Shown: positions 47,732-60,443 of the stretch, piece after piece
How positions within the stretch are numbered: position 1 is the stretch's first letter
Layout: each line of letters begins with the position of its first letter
DNA from: Anseranas semipalmata
Taxonomy: Eukaryota > Chordata > Aves > Anseriformes > Anseranatidae
Assembly: GCA_013399115.1 (NCBI GenBank)
Contig: VXAA01003837.1
Coordinates: forward strand, 913,173-977,172
DNA: 64,000 nucleotides
Reading direction: 5' to 3'
Notes under the pieces: generated by a model
Told to the model about the DNA's origin: nothing
Database searches by the model: none
The model's input: only the letters and a program-made list of their open reading frames with translations
Made by a program: the position numbers and the translations under genes

Positions 47732-49684
47732 AGAACCAAACCTCTGGTATATATGTGAATTTTGATTAATCTCTGAAGGTTCAGACAAGGTGTTGGGTAT
47801 TAATCCAAATGTATACATAAACTTGAGGCTTTTAAGATTTGCTAATCAATATTTAATTTATTCTTGTGCAGACAGCTTCAGCCTACCAATTATTATGCAT
47901 TTGTTTAAAAGAAGAGTTCTAATGGTAATACTTCTGGCTCTGAAGATAAAGTCCAGCATTTAGAAAGGTACAAGAAATGTAAATGGAATGGAGAATTTGA
48001 AACCATCTTCTGAATTTTTATTTAATTAAGGCCTCATCTGCATTTGAAACACAAATTAAGGTAAAGTGTGAATTTAAATGAAAAAGAGTTTGATGAATAA
48101 CTTCATGGGCATTTGAGTTCTGGAGTGCATTGTCCCTGTTTACCTTAATACACTTCAAAATTATGTTATTAAAATTAGAAACAGACTTCTGTTCGAGAAC
48201 AAGAGCATCGATACTTGGAGATAATCAGAAACACTTACTCAAGAGCAATCTATGTGCAAGACAGTTTATAAGAAAAGCTATCAAGGAACCGTGAAATAAG
48301 CTTTGTGCTCCACATGTAACATGCTTCATAGAACTGTAATTTAGGGAACTTTCAAGTGCACAACTTACCCAAACCTCACCCAGATTGTTCTAAGTAACAT
48401 CTTTTCTGGGTATAAATCTGGTGCAATGAAGAGAAATAAGGGTGTGTTGTTTAAGGACACAAATGATACGAAAAGCAAGTGTAATCATAGGCAGTTTGGG
48501 GTTGCATGTGTCTTTTTGGTTTTGCTAGATAGGTTCAATCTGAGCACAGAGGAGTTGTGAAAATCAGCCACCACAGGGACAGTGTAAGGCTGAAATCCCA
48601 GTCCAGCAGAGCACATCCAAAAGTTTGACCTGAAACTCAAGATGCACTGGGATCTCTCCAGCCACAGAATAAAGTATGCAACTCATTCATTGCAGCCCCA
48701 AAGAGGAGTATTTTGTGTTTTTCAGAACATGACTTGCACCCATGCATTGAGAAATCTCTCCCTTAACTTGGCATGAGCTGCAGCAAGCCTGAAACTGCCA
48801 GTAAGCCGACTGACTGCCCTATGAAACTGATGAGACATGAGTTTTCCAATGAAAGCCCCAGTGGTGAAATGCGCCGATTTCAAGTAACGCTTTTGCCATA
48901 CTCAGTTTTTGCTGTATCAACAATGTTCCTCTGACCCCCCTGCCCTGCAGAGCAGGACCAACTTTATTAGGCTTTACAGGATCCAAAATTTTTCTCTGAA
49001 TCTTCTCCCACAGTCAAGACTTCAGTGATTCATATAAAATAGCCTCTGCAGCCAAGCAGAAAACAAAATTTCACAAAATTTAAAGCACCCCTTTTTCATC
49101 CATTGAGAAGATGGATAAAAGCCAAGACCTTCAATTTGACCTGCACTCGACCACACAGACTCTGGAACTGATACTGCTTTATTCACCTCAAGGGAGGTTT
49201 TCTATTGATTTCAAGGGAAATATGAAAATGGAAACTAAATCTGAACCCAGGTTACTGGTCTGGTTCTACAAAATAAATACCTAATTCTTTCTGGTTAGAA
49301 AGCTAAAATATCACATCAACGGCGTGCACTGAAGCTGGGCCTACATCAGGCGTTTCATTACAGAAGGTTGCTTATGAATGTTTTCCTCTTCCTTTGACAA
49401 TTGGATGGACCACCATATATGTTGGAACATTACTGATCTGAAAAAAATTAAGATTGAAATCCCAACCACACTAATAGTTCCATCAGGGAACAGAGATGAA
49501 CTCATGGTGTAGATGATAAAAAGAGCAGCTGTAGCAATCTCATATTCATTGCTCATGTTTACAGCCTTCTGCAGAAAGTAGGAAGCTTCAACACCCAAAT
49601 TCATGCACCCCCCCCACAAAATAAACAAACATTCATTTTAGTTAGATATTTTTAATTATTTCTCCCCAAATTATTTCTTTTCAG

Positions 49685-49759
49685 AGTCAAAATCTACCTC
49701 AAGATGCACAGAATAGAGAAAAGACACTGCAGAGTACACAGAAGCCTAAAACCCTGCCT
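49685..49759 (+). other. candidate 75-nt exon (best exon-like segment)
   Basis: The acceptor AAATTATTTCTTTTCAG, in a long T/C-rich stretch from 49646, is directly followed by 75 bases and the donor CCT/GTAAGT. Two of three frames are open: one begins SQNLPQDAQN and ends KPKTLP (25 codons exactly), the other begins VKIYLKMHRIEK. The second joins in frame with the open frame at 53294-53393 and then 61546-61614. The region is exon-like, but no protein family is recognised, and it may be part of a lncRNA or a decoy. Confidence 0.25.
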
Positions 49760-50275
49760 GTAAGTAAATAAAATCAAATAACTGTAATAAAAAAAAAAAA
49801 AGTTAATTCTTGTCTTTTGTTTGTTTCCATTGTAAAATTGCCATGGGACAGAGGAAATATAGTAGCGCTTAATTTTAATAGTTCCTTCATTGTAGATTGG
49901 CTGGGTATTAATTGTGTTAATGGTGATCATACTGAATTCATTTGGTATTTATTGAGAGACCACCTGTGCACCCATATGGTTTCCATCATTATTTAGGAGT
50001 AGTTAATGGACCCATTAGGAGTTAGTAGAAAGATGTGGGCTGGCAGTACTTCCCGAGAGTGGTAGAAACATTCTGTTGATATCCACTGCGTTTTGAGGAT
50101 TTTCCAAAGAGCTATTTGCTTCTCACCAATTTTCTTTTTCTTTAAATTATATTTAATCTCATTGCAGCTTTCAAGAGCTCCTGCAGAAATGAGTTTATGT
50201 TTCTTTGCCTATGACAAGTCTAGAGGGGCAACCTTTATCGGTGTAACTTTGCAAAATATCTCTTAACACGTTCAG

Positions 50276-50333
50276 TGGGTAGCTCTGGAGGACGCAGGCC
50301 AAGTTTCCAGGACCAATGCAGAGCTTGCCGCAG
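50276..50333 (+). other. candidate 58-nt exon
   Basis: A moderate acceptor (ATCTCTTAACACGTTCAG) is followed by 58 bases and CCGCAG/GTGGGT. Two frames are open, one beginning WVALEDAGQVSRTN and the other GSSGGRRPSFQDQC. If inserted between 49685-49759 and 53294-53393 it brings a stop early in the latter, so the three do not form one open frame. The acceptor is weaker than at the neighbours. Confidence 0.12.
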
Positions 50334-53293
50334 GTGGGTGCACTTGAGTGCTGTGGGAGAGGTTGAGAGAGGATGGGGAAAAGGGGAAATGTTTACTGGG
50401 ACTCTCGGCCTGCAGTGTGACAAATTTGCCCATGCAATATGTAGCCTGAGTTGTGCAAGACCAGAAACCTGTGGTGGGGAGGGGATGGTGGGGGAGTCAC
50501 ATGCAGGGAGTCAGCCTTGACTGTCAGTAGAGGAGAAGGAAGAATGCACTGGCTGGGTGTGGTGGTAACCAAGGCTGCTCGCTGACCACAGTGACCTCCG
50601 GCTTTGATCCACATATCTGAAAAAGCATTTCAAATGCTTTGCTGCTGCACTGAGCGTGTAAACACACAAGAGGCTGTAACAAAGAATTTCCATTTTTGGT
50701 GTCATGGCAATGGGCAGATGGAGGAGCAAGTGCGTAGCTTCCGTGCAGCAGGACAGCTGCTTTGTTCAAACTGGTATCTCTGAAGTCATCCAAAGTAATC
50801 TAAGTGCTTATTTTACCAGGAACAAGGGGCTTAACTCCCCCCAGACATATCTGAAAATGTCAGGCTTATTTGCTGCCTACATCCCCAAGGATACGAAGCT
50901 TATGCAATCTTTGCTCTGCACCAGTATCCACCTGTCAGCCATCTCTAATAACTTCCGAACTTATTGGCCAATTGCAACCGAATTTGATAAAACGATAGAG
51001 ATTTCAAAGGATTGAAGTTCACATGACTTTTATAAAAAGGTGGGGAGAAGATAGAGGAAGGGGAGGAACGCATGTTGGTGCCCGTGCTGAAGACAAGAGC
51101 CTCCATCTTGGCTCAGTCATAATCCTAGACAACTGAGACTCCATTCCTCTGTGAAGTTTTTTCTCCCTCACAGGTGACCAAAAGATTTTCTCCGATGTTT
51201 AAAGCATTTTAAAACTCTCTCCTTCTTACATACACACTTAATGAGGAAAGCATCAGTGCTGCAGCTCTCAGTTTCAAATAAGTCAGGAAGCCACATGGTA
51301 CAAATCATGAGAAACCAAAATTCATCAGTTCTCTTGCTCGTGGAAATACTCTTATTGATAAGTAGGGAAGAGACCAAACTGTCTTCTATTTTTGCTGGGA
51401 AAACAACTAAATTAGCAGTTCGTCAAGGGTGTATTCACAGTGTGAATGGGGCCATGAAACAATCATCTCTGCGTGTAACGAATATAATCAAGGTACTGTT
51501 GGCATGACTCGGGTGATTATTCATACTTATATTCATAACCTGATCTTGTTAAATGAAGCTGTTCTCACAAACACACCTTTTGGCATTTAAAGAAATTCAG
51601 TAGCTATGGAAGCCACATCAGACTTTTGTGCTTTTCTTGATGGGACTCCTTCCTTTTCTCACCTGTATTTATTTGGATTGTATTCTTACTCAGCTATTAA
51701 AACAATAGATGCATCTGTGTTAACATTTTATATTAGATCATGATTCCCTTTTGAAGGAAATCGCCCAGGCCAGGTTCCAATCACCAGCAGTTTCACCCCG
51801 CAGGCTTTCCTCCATTGCATCGCTCAGCCAGCATGGCACAGCTTTGTGCCTGTGTTGGCTCTCTGTGGGGACCAGAGCACGGGTGCAGAGGGGGCCTTTG
51901 GTCTGCAGTAGAAATTTCTTAAGACCAGATATTTTGAAAATAATTCTCAAGTTTTGAGGAAACGTATCAACTGTTGAACTCTTTCTAATTGCTGCTTAAT
52001 AATAGAGTGGTTCTTTTGCTTTTTCTTTCTTATGCCAGTGTTGTAAAAAGCTAGTGGCTTGAAATGTCACAACACAAAGAAGAAGTGAGAATTTGATGGC
52101 TTCACAGCTTAATCTAACAACTAGTCAGGGCTCTTGTCACTCCTCAGCTTGGCTATGCCACGGGTCATTAGTGGTCAAAAGCCATTAGTAGATGGCTCCT
52201 CAGTGGGCTGATATGAAGTGAGTTCTGGCTTCAATTTCTGTTCTGAAAGATACCATTATCAAAGAGAGTGAGCCTTAATTGCCACCTTGCTTATAAAGCC
52301 TAAGGGCAAAACCAAATTAGAGTCCCCTAAAAGCTGAAGTACTTTCGTCCCCAGGGAAGGTCAAGGAAAGCTCTTCATAAAGAGGAGCAGTCCTGAACTA
52401 ACTCACACCTTCAGTGAATTGAGAACTGCCAAAATATTCAAATGTGTTCTGGTGGTTTTGGCAACATAGTCCTTTAGGGTTAATGACATTTGAAAAAAAT
52501 GTGCCAAGACCAAAGGCTGGGGCTTGGCTGGTTGTTAAAGAATTCAGTAGCATCTTTCTGAAAAGGAACAATTTAAAACTGAAATGTCCTCTGCTATGAA
52601 TTGCCTTTGATTCCTCAGTTGCATCTTTTTGCAGTCTGAAACACTCCCACCGTCCTTTCCCTGCCATGATTTCCTCTGAGCCTCTCATCAGTCTCTTAAT
52701 AATATTTCTCTCTTTTTGCTTTTTAAAATTTCCTAGTCACCGTCTACAAAAATACCTAAATCACAAACATTTTTAATTCCAGTGCCTCCATGATTGTGGT
52801 TTTTTTTTTCAATATTATAATGACCTTCTTTTAACTTTTTCCATTTTTCCCAGTCCGCATCTTCTATCATCTAATTCTAGAACCCCTGCTTTTGTTTATT
52901 CTACCCTCTTTACTTTGTCCTATCTACTTTGCAAGGATATGGTATCAAAATGTTTTGAGTTTATTTTACATTGGAAAGTATAGTTTCTCTTTGGATCCAC
53001 CAGCATGAAGCCCCTTTGCATTGTTCCAGTGCTGTGAAATGATTCCAGGTTTCTGCAGGTTGCCGCCCTTCAGCTGTACACAGGCGTGCGTGGTGCCACT
53101 ATTCCTGCTCCAGTGCAGGAGGCGTTTGGGGGCATCACTGCCAAAGGTGCTTAGTTCTGCTTCAGCCTCTGCTTTCTTACTGTGATCTCTAGTGTGATGG
53201 ATCTGTGCACATGGCCCTTAAAATTTACTGTCAGCTTTGAATTGTTTCAGTGCCTGTTACTTAAAACCCCTCCCTCATCCTTTCATTTTTTAG

Positions 53294-53393
53294 GGTCCGC
53301 ACAACTGAGGATGCACTAGAAATGCAAAAGCATCTCTATGTCTTACCTACCAGATTTATTCAGCACCAAAACACTGAAAGGTCTGGAAACAAG
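53294..53393 (+). other. candidate 100-nt exon
   Basis: An acceptor-like CCTTTCATTTTTTAG is followed by 100 bases and AACAAG/GTAAGC, a near-consensus donor. Exactly one frame is open for all 33 codons, beginning VRTTEDALEMQKHLYVLP and ending TERSGNK; the other two have stops. The composition is plausible for protein. It joins in frame with one frame of 49685-49759. No family is recognised. Confidence 0.25.
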
Positions 53394-55373
53394 GTAAGCT
53401 GAATCTCTTTTCTTTTAACAGAGGATAAAAACCCTTGCAGCTCCCCTTTTAAGCTAACATGAACAGATAATGGGTCTTCCTAGAAATCCACACTGCAGCT
53501 GCTCTTACGCGGTCCTGTAAGGTACAGGGGTTCATCATGTCTTCCCTGCACATATGCTTTTGGTGGAAGTACATTACTCAATTAGCACCTTTAAATGTGC
53601 TTTTCGGGTGTAAACAACAGTAATGAAGCACAGGATGCTGAAGGTAGTTTCCCTATGTGAAACAAGTCCTGCCCAAATGAAAACAGAAGCCAAAGAGAGT
53701 GTTTTAAGGTTATTCCTGAATGAAAAGTGCATGCATACGTGCTGAAGGCTGTGCGAAGGCTGGATGCGGTAGTAGCTGCCTCTCGGGCCACATGGCTCGT
53801 CCAAAATAGTAATTCTGTATTTAGATGTTGGTGATGTGCTCAGTGAGCTCTTGGGCAGGGCTGTGGAAAAGAGGAAACAGGCTGTGCCTGAACTTCTCCC
53901 ATCCCTCACGCAGACCCGCTAGTACTGGGTCACCCTAAGGTGACAGGGAAAAGCAGGCACACCTGCGGGGTGGCCAGGACTCGCCACCTCCGTGCCAGGA
54001 GGAAACAGAAGAGAAACAAACTGCTCGGGGTATGCCTAAGCCGCAAACTAACAACAGTTTTAAGCATGTTGTGTCCAGCCCTGCACATGTTCCACCCACA
54101 TTGCTCAGTCACATAGCATAGGAAACATCTCCCACAACTTTAGATATCTCCTGTGTCTAAATATGTCTGAGTAACCTAAATAAGCCTCTGGGTAGGCATG
54201 ACACCTGGGCTAGCTGGCTGGCAGGGCTTTATTATTAGTGGGCAGAGAAGAGCACTGGTGAAGAATGATTCTTCTGACCTCCCTTAGATGTTCTCCTGAG
54301 AAGCAAAAAGTTGGTAACCTCAGAAATTCTTGTCTTTCTCCCTTGATTATACAGAGTCCCCAGGGTAATTATCTCAGCAGCAGATATCTAAAGCTTAATG
54401 GGATGAACTCCACCCAAACTACACTTAGAAGGACAATTGCTTGGACACAGAAAGATATCCCTTAGGGTCTGGGTATAAAGTTATTAAGTGAAAGGCCGCT
54501 AGACTTCTGGAGACATCCACTGGATGTATCTAGCACGCGTGGTTCACTCCTTCTCTGTACAAGCAATTGAGCTGGGGCCAGCCAACACCATGCCTGGTCT
54601 GGTCACCATTGGTGATGTTGGGCTAAGCACTCTTCCTTCTGTGGTTTGTTCATTAATATGTGAATGACAGAAGGACCTAAGCCTGGGATCAGGTGTGAAC
54701 CTGCATTTACCTGACAGCGCAGACATATCCCTGAGCCACATGAACGCATTGACCTGTGGCTTCACACAGTTAACTTACAAGTGGGACCTAGCTTTGGGTT
54801 GGTGGGGTTTTGTGCTGAAACAGAGGGTGATCTCAGCCACACAGTATAAAGCCTGTGGAACAGCAGGTAAGACGTATGGAGCCAGGAAAGCAATTGTGAT
54901 CAGCCTTTGATCCTTAACCTGTGCATTCAGGCTCCACGGGAACTCCCCCAAACCTGAATATTCCATTATTTATATTTATGATTATGTTTTTTAATGGCCT
55001 TGTACTCTTCTTTCCCCTGGGTGCAATTTTTGTGGCCAAAAATAATGTAAGTTCTGGTCTTTCCACCATGTTTTGACTCCCAGTGAACCGAAGAACCGTG
55101 AGAAGGTCTGCTCTGATGTTATTTCAGCCCCACAAATAGCTCCCCAAGTGATTCAAAGAGCTTGGGAAAAAAAAAAAAGAAAAAGTAAACACAAATACCT
55201 GGAATGAAAATATAAGCCCCCAGAGCCACACACACCGCAGTCTGTCAGAGCAGGAAGGGCGCTCAACCCAACCTTTCTTGGTGGTATCTCATGTCTCTAA
55301 AAGGCTCACTGGGTTGTTTGTCCACATTTAACACTGTTCTCAAGGGGAAGTTGAACCAGTTGCATTGTTCCTT

Positions 55374-55393
55374 TTAACTAGTTGTTAACTAGT
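55374..55393. repeat. TTAACTAGT direct repeat
   Basis: TTAACTAGT occurs twice with a two-base TG spacer, and each copy contains the palindrome ACTAGT. It is a short local duplication. Confidence 0.9.
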
Positions 55394-56213
55394 CCTCGAG
55401 ACCTTAGCAGAGACAGAACCAGCCCTCAGTCAGCTGGGTCAGTGAAGCTCCGTGGCTGCCTGCTCAGGAGCTGGACACAGCGTTTTCCTTCTCAGTTCTC
55501 TGCTCCACAAGGCTTTCCTGAAGGATGGCACGAAGTTCACTTGTACCTTGTGTGCTGCCCTGAATGAACAGTGCTTGCCCCTCTAAGCACGGCGCTCATC
55601 ACTGCAACAAGCTATGCCTAACCATTACACAGCCCATCAGATACCAATGCAACTGCCTGCCTCTGCTTATCCCCTCCCATCCCACCCCAGCAAACACTTC
55701 CTCTGCCACAGGTGCATGGCCATGCAGGAAGGGTTATTTGACACAAAAATTTGTGTTCCCGCCTCAGAAAAGACGTAACCACTGGGTCTGCTCCCCCTTG
55801 CACAGAAGTGGGTCTCTTGCTAGACGCTGTGGGTAGCCATCTCCTGCCGGTCAGGGTGGAGACCACATATCTTTTGTCCTTCTCTGTGGGAGGCAGGAGG
55901 TATTATTTTGAGGGGCTCTGTAAACCACCACAAATTAACTGTAAACTCTTAGTCATGTGCAAGCAATGCTATGCCTCCTTCATTCATGCCTTTATTGTGT
56001 GCTTTATTTTCTTAAATGAACTAATCTTTATTTTTTCCTTTACATGGGAACACGTGAATCACTTGTGCAGCAAAGATCCAAGAATCTATCAACACAAGAA
56101 CTCCTAGCTTTAAAGCAAAGACTATCCACATATTACAGAACAGAGAGCTTGCACTCTGTGCTCTTTCAGCCTGTAAGTGTCCAGTTTAGGATAATATTGA
56201 AAATGTGGCCCAC

Positions 56214-56260
56214 ATTCTGACCTCAGTTTTACCCATGCAATGTCAATGTTTCAGTGCAAA
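56214..56260. repeat. copy of an old dispersed motif
   Basis: CTGACCTCAGTTTTACCC closely matches CTGACTTCAGTTACACC at 22078-22094. It is followed by a diverged TGTCAATG that fits the TTGACTTCAA-type core. Family not named. Confidence 0.35.
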
Positions 56261-56765
56261 CTGGGAGTTATTTACAGCGGTGTCCTGGGAGACATGGGAT
56301 CTACTGGGACATTCTGGCTGCCAGTGATGTAAAATGACTGTTTGGGTAGGAAAGAGCACACCGAGACCACTGGGCTATAGGTCATAATACCCAAGACATT
56401 AATGTCTTTTTGATTGTGCCCATTTCCCCTCTGCGCAGGACAAACCCTTTTACCTCCTTGTCTCTCCATCCAGCTCTTGTCTATTCAGCTAGCTTGGGTC
56501 TAGCTTGGCTGTGGCAAGTGCCTGGTGATTTTATTATCCATACTGACCTGGGAGATATCTAAGACTAAAAGGGTGATCAGACAGAAGTGAATTTGGAAAA
56601 CAACATCTCCACTGGGAGAGAAAAGACCCTTTGGAGATGGGTTGCAAAATGACATCTCAAATTCTCCAAGTTTGAGACTAATTTAGATTTTTAGCTCAAG
56701 CACATCTGTAACAATTACTGCTTCAAACATGTGGTACGTGCCCAGAAGAGAGTCTTTTCAAACAA

Positions 56766-56818
56766 AATAATAATAATAATAATAACAATAACAACAATAA
56801 TAAAAAATATATATAAAA
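56766..56818. repeat. (AAT)n / (AAC)n microsatellite with AT tail
   Basis: AAT units pass into mixed AAC/AAT units and then into an AT-rich end. An AT-rich piece with TATATA follows at 57124-57145. Confidence 0.95.
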
Positions 56819-57422
56819 AGAGCTTCTGTCTTCTCCATGGAAGGAAGGCAAGGCTGCTACTAAACTCAGTGCCAACAACTTTGGAAGCCCAAAACAAAGT
56901 TGTATAATAATAACAAATATAAAACGAACTAAAGAAATTGTGGGCAGGGGGAAATGCTGCTCTCCCCTTGCCACCCCACTCCCTCCTCCTCTTTTCCTGG
57001 CCCACCCATGCGTAGCTGACTCCAAGAAACCATGAAAAGAGCAGCTTGGCAGATGCTGGCACATTGGACCTGGGCAGATGCCAGTCATGGGGCTCCCACT
57101 GGTTTTGAAAATTATATTTTCTGTATATATAAAATATATATATTTCAGTTGGAATGGCTAAGTGAACCGCTGAAACCAAGCTAAGCAAAGACAGCAGTTG
57201 GCATGTGCTCTGTGTGTTCTCCATATCTCGTGTCCAGTTCCTATGTCAGGCTAACCTCTCTAATGAGGTTCTTATGCAACTTTATTTTGGTTGCAGGGGG
57301 CTTGAATCCTTCTGCTTTTAGTCATTAGGAAGTTTCCATCTGATTATGAAGACCAGTATTTGGTCCTTAAATTGCCAGGCATAAGAAACTGCAGCATTCA
57401 GCTTTCAGTGTCACAGCCAGGG

Positions 57423-57470
57423 AGATTTCTCTATGCAATTAAAAATCAATTAGATTTCTCTATGCAATTA
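57423..57470. repeat. 29-bp offset duplication
   Basis: AGATTTCTCTATGCAATTA occurs at 57423-57441 and again, identical, at 57452-57470, separated by ten A/T-rich bases. It is a recent local duplication. Confidence 0.95.
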
Positions 57471-58934
57471 GATACAGAAATGTGTAATTTTCTTACTTTT
57501 ATCTATTATTTATTCTGTGGAGTATCTATTTACTGAGACCTCACCTGATGTTTCATGAAAAGGGAAGAAAAAGACAGTCCCTGTCCCAAACAAATGCCCA
57601 GTGTGATGTTCATTGTTAAGTTTTAAAGCATCAGGAAGATCTGCAAAGAAGGTCTCTTTGACCCAAAGCTGCAGTGAGAAGGACTCTTCAGGGAGCACAG
57701 GGCTCATCGGGGTCAGAAGTGCTGGAAGCTAAGGCAGCAAGGCAGGTTGCTGGCGTCACCCTGACAGGAGCACAGCGGGTGTGAAACTCTCTGGCTGCAC
57801 CCTGTTCTCCTCTGTCTGTTACATGGGGAACCAGGGACCAGCTCTGCTTGAGCACGTCCCAGAGCCACACCGACACCTGTGTCGCTTTTTGCTTCTCTGA
57901 CCCCTGAATGTCTTTGAACATTTGTCTTGTACAGGCATTTGGCCAAGTCTGAAAAGAAGACGCTTCAGGAAAAAAAAGGCAGTGCTTTCCTGAGTCTTAA
58001 CTTGAGCTGGAAAATGGAACACAGGCTCCAACAACTCACAGACTAAACATCAGAGCCTATTATTCCTTCTTTTGTTTTAAGACTCACATCAGCTACAGGG
58101 AATGGAAAAAAACGTGTGAATCAGGTCATTTCCAAGTTATGTGATTCACTCCGATAGGATGTTGCATTTCTTTGTCTCTCTTCAAGGCATCACGTGGAAC
58201 AAAACCACAACAAGCTGCTGACTTGCTATGGGGTGGGGGTGGCTGGGGGAGAGAACAAAAGTGCCCCTTATTTTAGCAAATAATTATCATGCTTATCTTC
58301 TTCCAGGTGTCTCCAAGGCCTGTAGAGGTTTGACAGGATTCCCATGAATGAGAACTTTTGCCCACAGTTCTGTCCCAGTATCTCTGCCTTGCAAATAATA
58401 GAGCTGGAGGCTTGTGGTCGAGTGACCTCAGCATCATTGCGAAAGTAGTTTGCTTGCATTATTCTCGCAACACGTGATTCCATAAGAAACACCACTCTAT
58501 GCCTAGCTACTTTTCATTAACTCTTTCCTGGGAGGCAAAGCACTGAAAAAACACAGATATTTAATCCCCTGTCTATAGGAACTGACTTGGGTAATTCTAG
58601 ATATTTGCCCACATCTCACGCCCCCCCCCCAGAGCAGACCTTCTCTGTCCCAAGAGGGCTACAGGCTCGGTGGTGCACAGCTGTGCCGCAGGTCGGAGTT
58701 GTGCAGGGAACCTATGCTGCTTTTTTTCAGCTGCACTAAAGAAATTGTCCCTCCATCCACCCAGGATGGTGTTGTGCACAAGTAGAGCTCAGCACCAAAC
58801 ATGATGTACCTGCTTGACAGCCTGGCATGCTGTCTCCCCTAAAACTATACAATGGGCATCTTCTTAGTTCTGCATGTGTTAGAACTGCGTGAAGGGAGCA
58901 ACAAGGTTAGAGATACAACAGATTTTTCTCTCTT

Positions 58935-58950
58935 AAAAAAAAAAAAAAAA
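58935..58950. repeat. poly(A) run
   Basis: Sixteen consecutive A, preceded by TTTTTCTCTCTT. No element recognised. Confidence 0.95.
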
Positions 58951-60133
58951 GAAATACTGGGCATGAGATGTGTAAAACAGAGTGGTTCTTCCCTCTTTAA
59001 GCTTCTCCACTGAGTGTATGTGTGCTTCTCACAGCACTGAATAGGGAGCCTGGGGGCAGAGGCAGTTAGAGGAGAAGCTGCTCTCTCCCTCCCCGAGCCC
59101 TCTCTGCTCCTGGAAGAAAGCAGCCCAGCTAAAGTTTGTCACCACTGCAGGCTCTGGACACTGGGGTGAATAGCTTGTAAAACTGTCTTTCTGCATGTTT
59201 GCAAAGCACTCAGCACAGCAAGGGTCTGATTGTATTACTACAGTGCTGATAATAAATATTGCTAATATTGAAAGCAGAGGATTGCTACTGGGTGCTGCAT
59301 GAGAATGGCAAAATTGTCCATTGCCATTTCCAAGCATATGGAGACTGAGATGAGAAATGCTTTGCATGCTCAGGGTTGTGTTGAGAAAAGATTGCTTGAA
59401 ATCTAAACAAGGCTGTATGGAAACAAACCTTTAAGTGCTTGTTCCCGGTTTGATATAAAACCTCCTTCGTGTTAAGAGACTCTCACTGTAAGTCTACTGG
59501 AGTCACCAGCTGGGAAGCATGCAGCGGGTACAGCCCACAGAACAGGGCATGACTCCTCGCCCATCTGAGAGGGAGAACAGCATAATGAAGCTCCCTGCTG
59601 CCATGCAGGGAATCTTGATCTTGCTCATTTAATCACCTCCTCCCAGTGCAGTGGAATATAGATGTTTCCTGAGGGATGGCAGTTCCAGACAGGGGACTCC
59701 CAGCAGCAAAAAAGCAGAGCCAGTGAAGGACAGGAACACACAGTAACCGATGGCTATGCATGGCTCTAAGTGTCCCTGCCAAATAATGGAGGTCATCATG
59801 TTTCACAAAGAGTCCTCATTTATACGTGGTACGGCTTATTGTTCATAATCTGGATGAAGTCCAGGTGTTGCAGAAGGCCAAACCATTCCCTGTTGTAAGA
59901 TGCACCCCTCACGGGGTGGGTGCTGAGCAGGCGGGGGGTCCTGAGGACCACGAAAGCTCTGCAAGCCGCAGGTGCAGCCGTGTTCTCCACTCCTCAGGCG
60001 GGTGCTCACTGGCTGCCAAACTGTACGTGGAGATTATGCAGTGTGGACATCTCGTCAGCTGCTAAGATGAGGCCGCCTGACTCATTTCCACTTGGAATCT
60101 TGATGGCAATTTGGTTTGAATTAGACATGGGCT

Positions 60134-60285
60134 AAAGCCAAAACCCTGGATCTGAACTTCCTCACATTTTGGGAGGACTCCAGTCTGGATCTGAGCTTAG
60201 CACATGGCTCTTACTTACACAAAGACTGGAGCCAAACCCTGGATCAGGACATTCCCAGAATATGGGGAGGCTCAGAGCTCATCTT
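60134..60285. repeat. diverged local duplication
   Basis: AGCCAAAACCCTGGATC (from 60136) and AGCCAAACCCTGGATC (from 60230) begin two segments. After each, the text stays alignable for about 40 bases (ACTTCC/ACATTCCC, TTTTGGGAGGACTC/TATGGGGAGGCTC). The offset is close to 94 bases. This is an older tandem duplication. Confidence 0.7.
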
Positions 60286-60427
60286 TGGTGCTGGGATCAT
60301 CTCGAGCACAGGTTTCCAGAGATGAAATACTATCCATATGTTAGCTTGTTCTGTGTTTTTGTCTAAAACTGGTATCTAACAAGTGCATTCCTAGCTCTGC
60401 AATTGCACCTTCCCAGTTCTTGCAAGG

Positions 60428-60443
60428 AAAAAAAAAAAAAAAA
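60428..60443. repeat. poly(A) run
   Basis: Sixteen consecutive A; no retrocopy body was recognised upstream. Confidence 0.95.

Larger units (their letters stand above)
42246..49684. other. non-coding stretch
   Basis: No gene is recognised. The stretch contains a GC-richer piece (42240-43150) with several overlapping short frames, an enhancer-like piece, an AACAA-type tract, the longest ATG frame of the window (minus strand) and a GAAA-rich cluster. The part from 47700 to 49680 is AT-rich and has no frame over 100 codons. Confidence 0.45.
49760..56765. other. non-coding stretch between exon-like segments
   Basis: No gene is recognised. A poly(A) run lies at 49789-49801 and a G-rich piece at 50470-50492. 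An open frame at 50704-51015 (plus, 103 codons from an ATG) has no family or splice context. A good donor AGCAG/GTAAGA at 54866 has only a weak acceptor (ACCTGACAG at 54717). A short TTAACTAGT direct repeat is at 55374-55393. The rest is unstructured. Confidence 0.45.

Noticed and set aside
54718..54865. 148-base exon-like segment before AGCAG/GTAAGA
   Set aside because: The acceptor has a poor pyrimidine tract, and the long open frame alone is not enough.
59755..59830. Possible CR1 fragment (GTGTCCCTGCC followed by GGAGGTCATCATG)
   Set aside because: Similarity needs several gaps and the flanks do not follow the CR1 order well enough.
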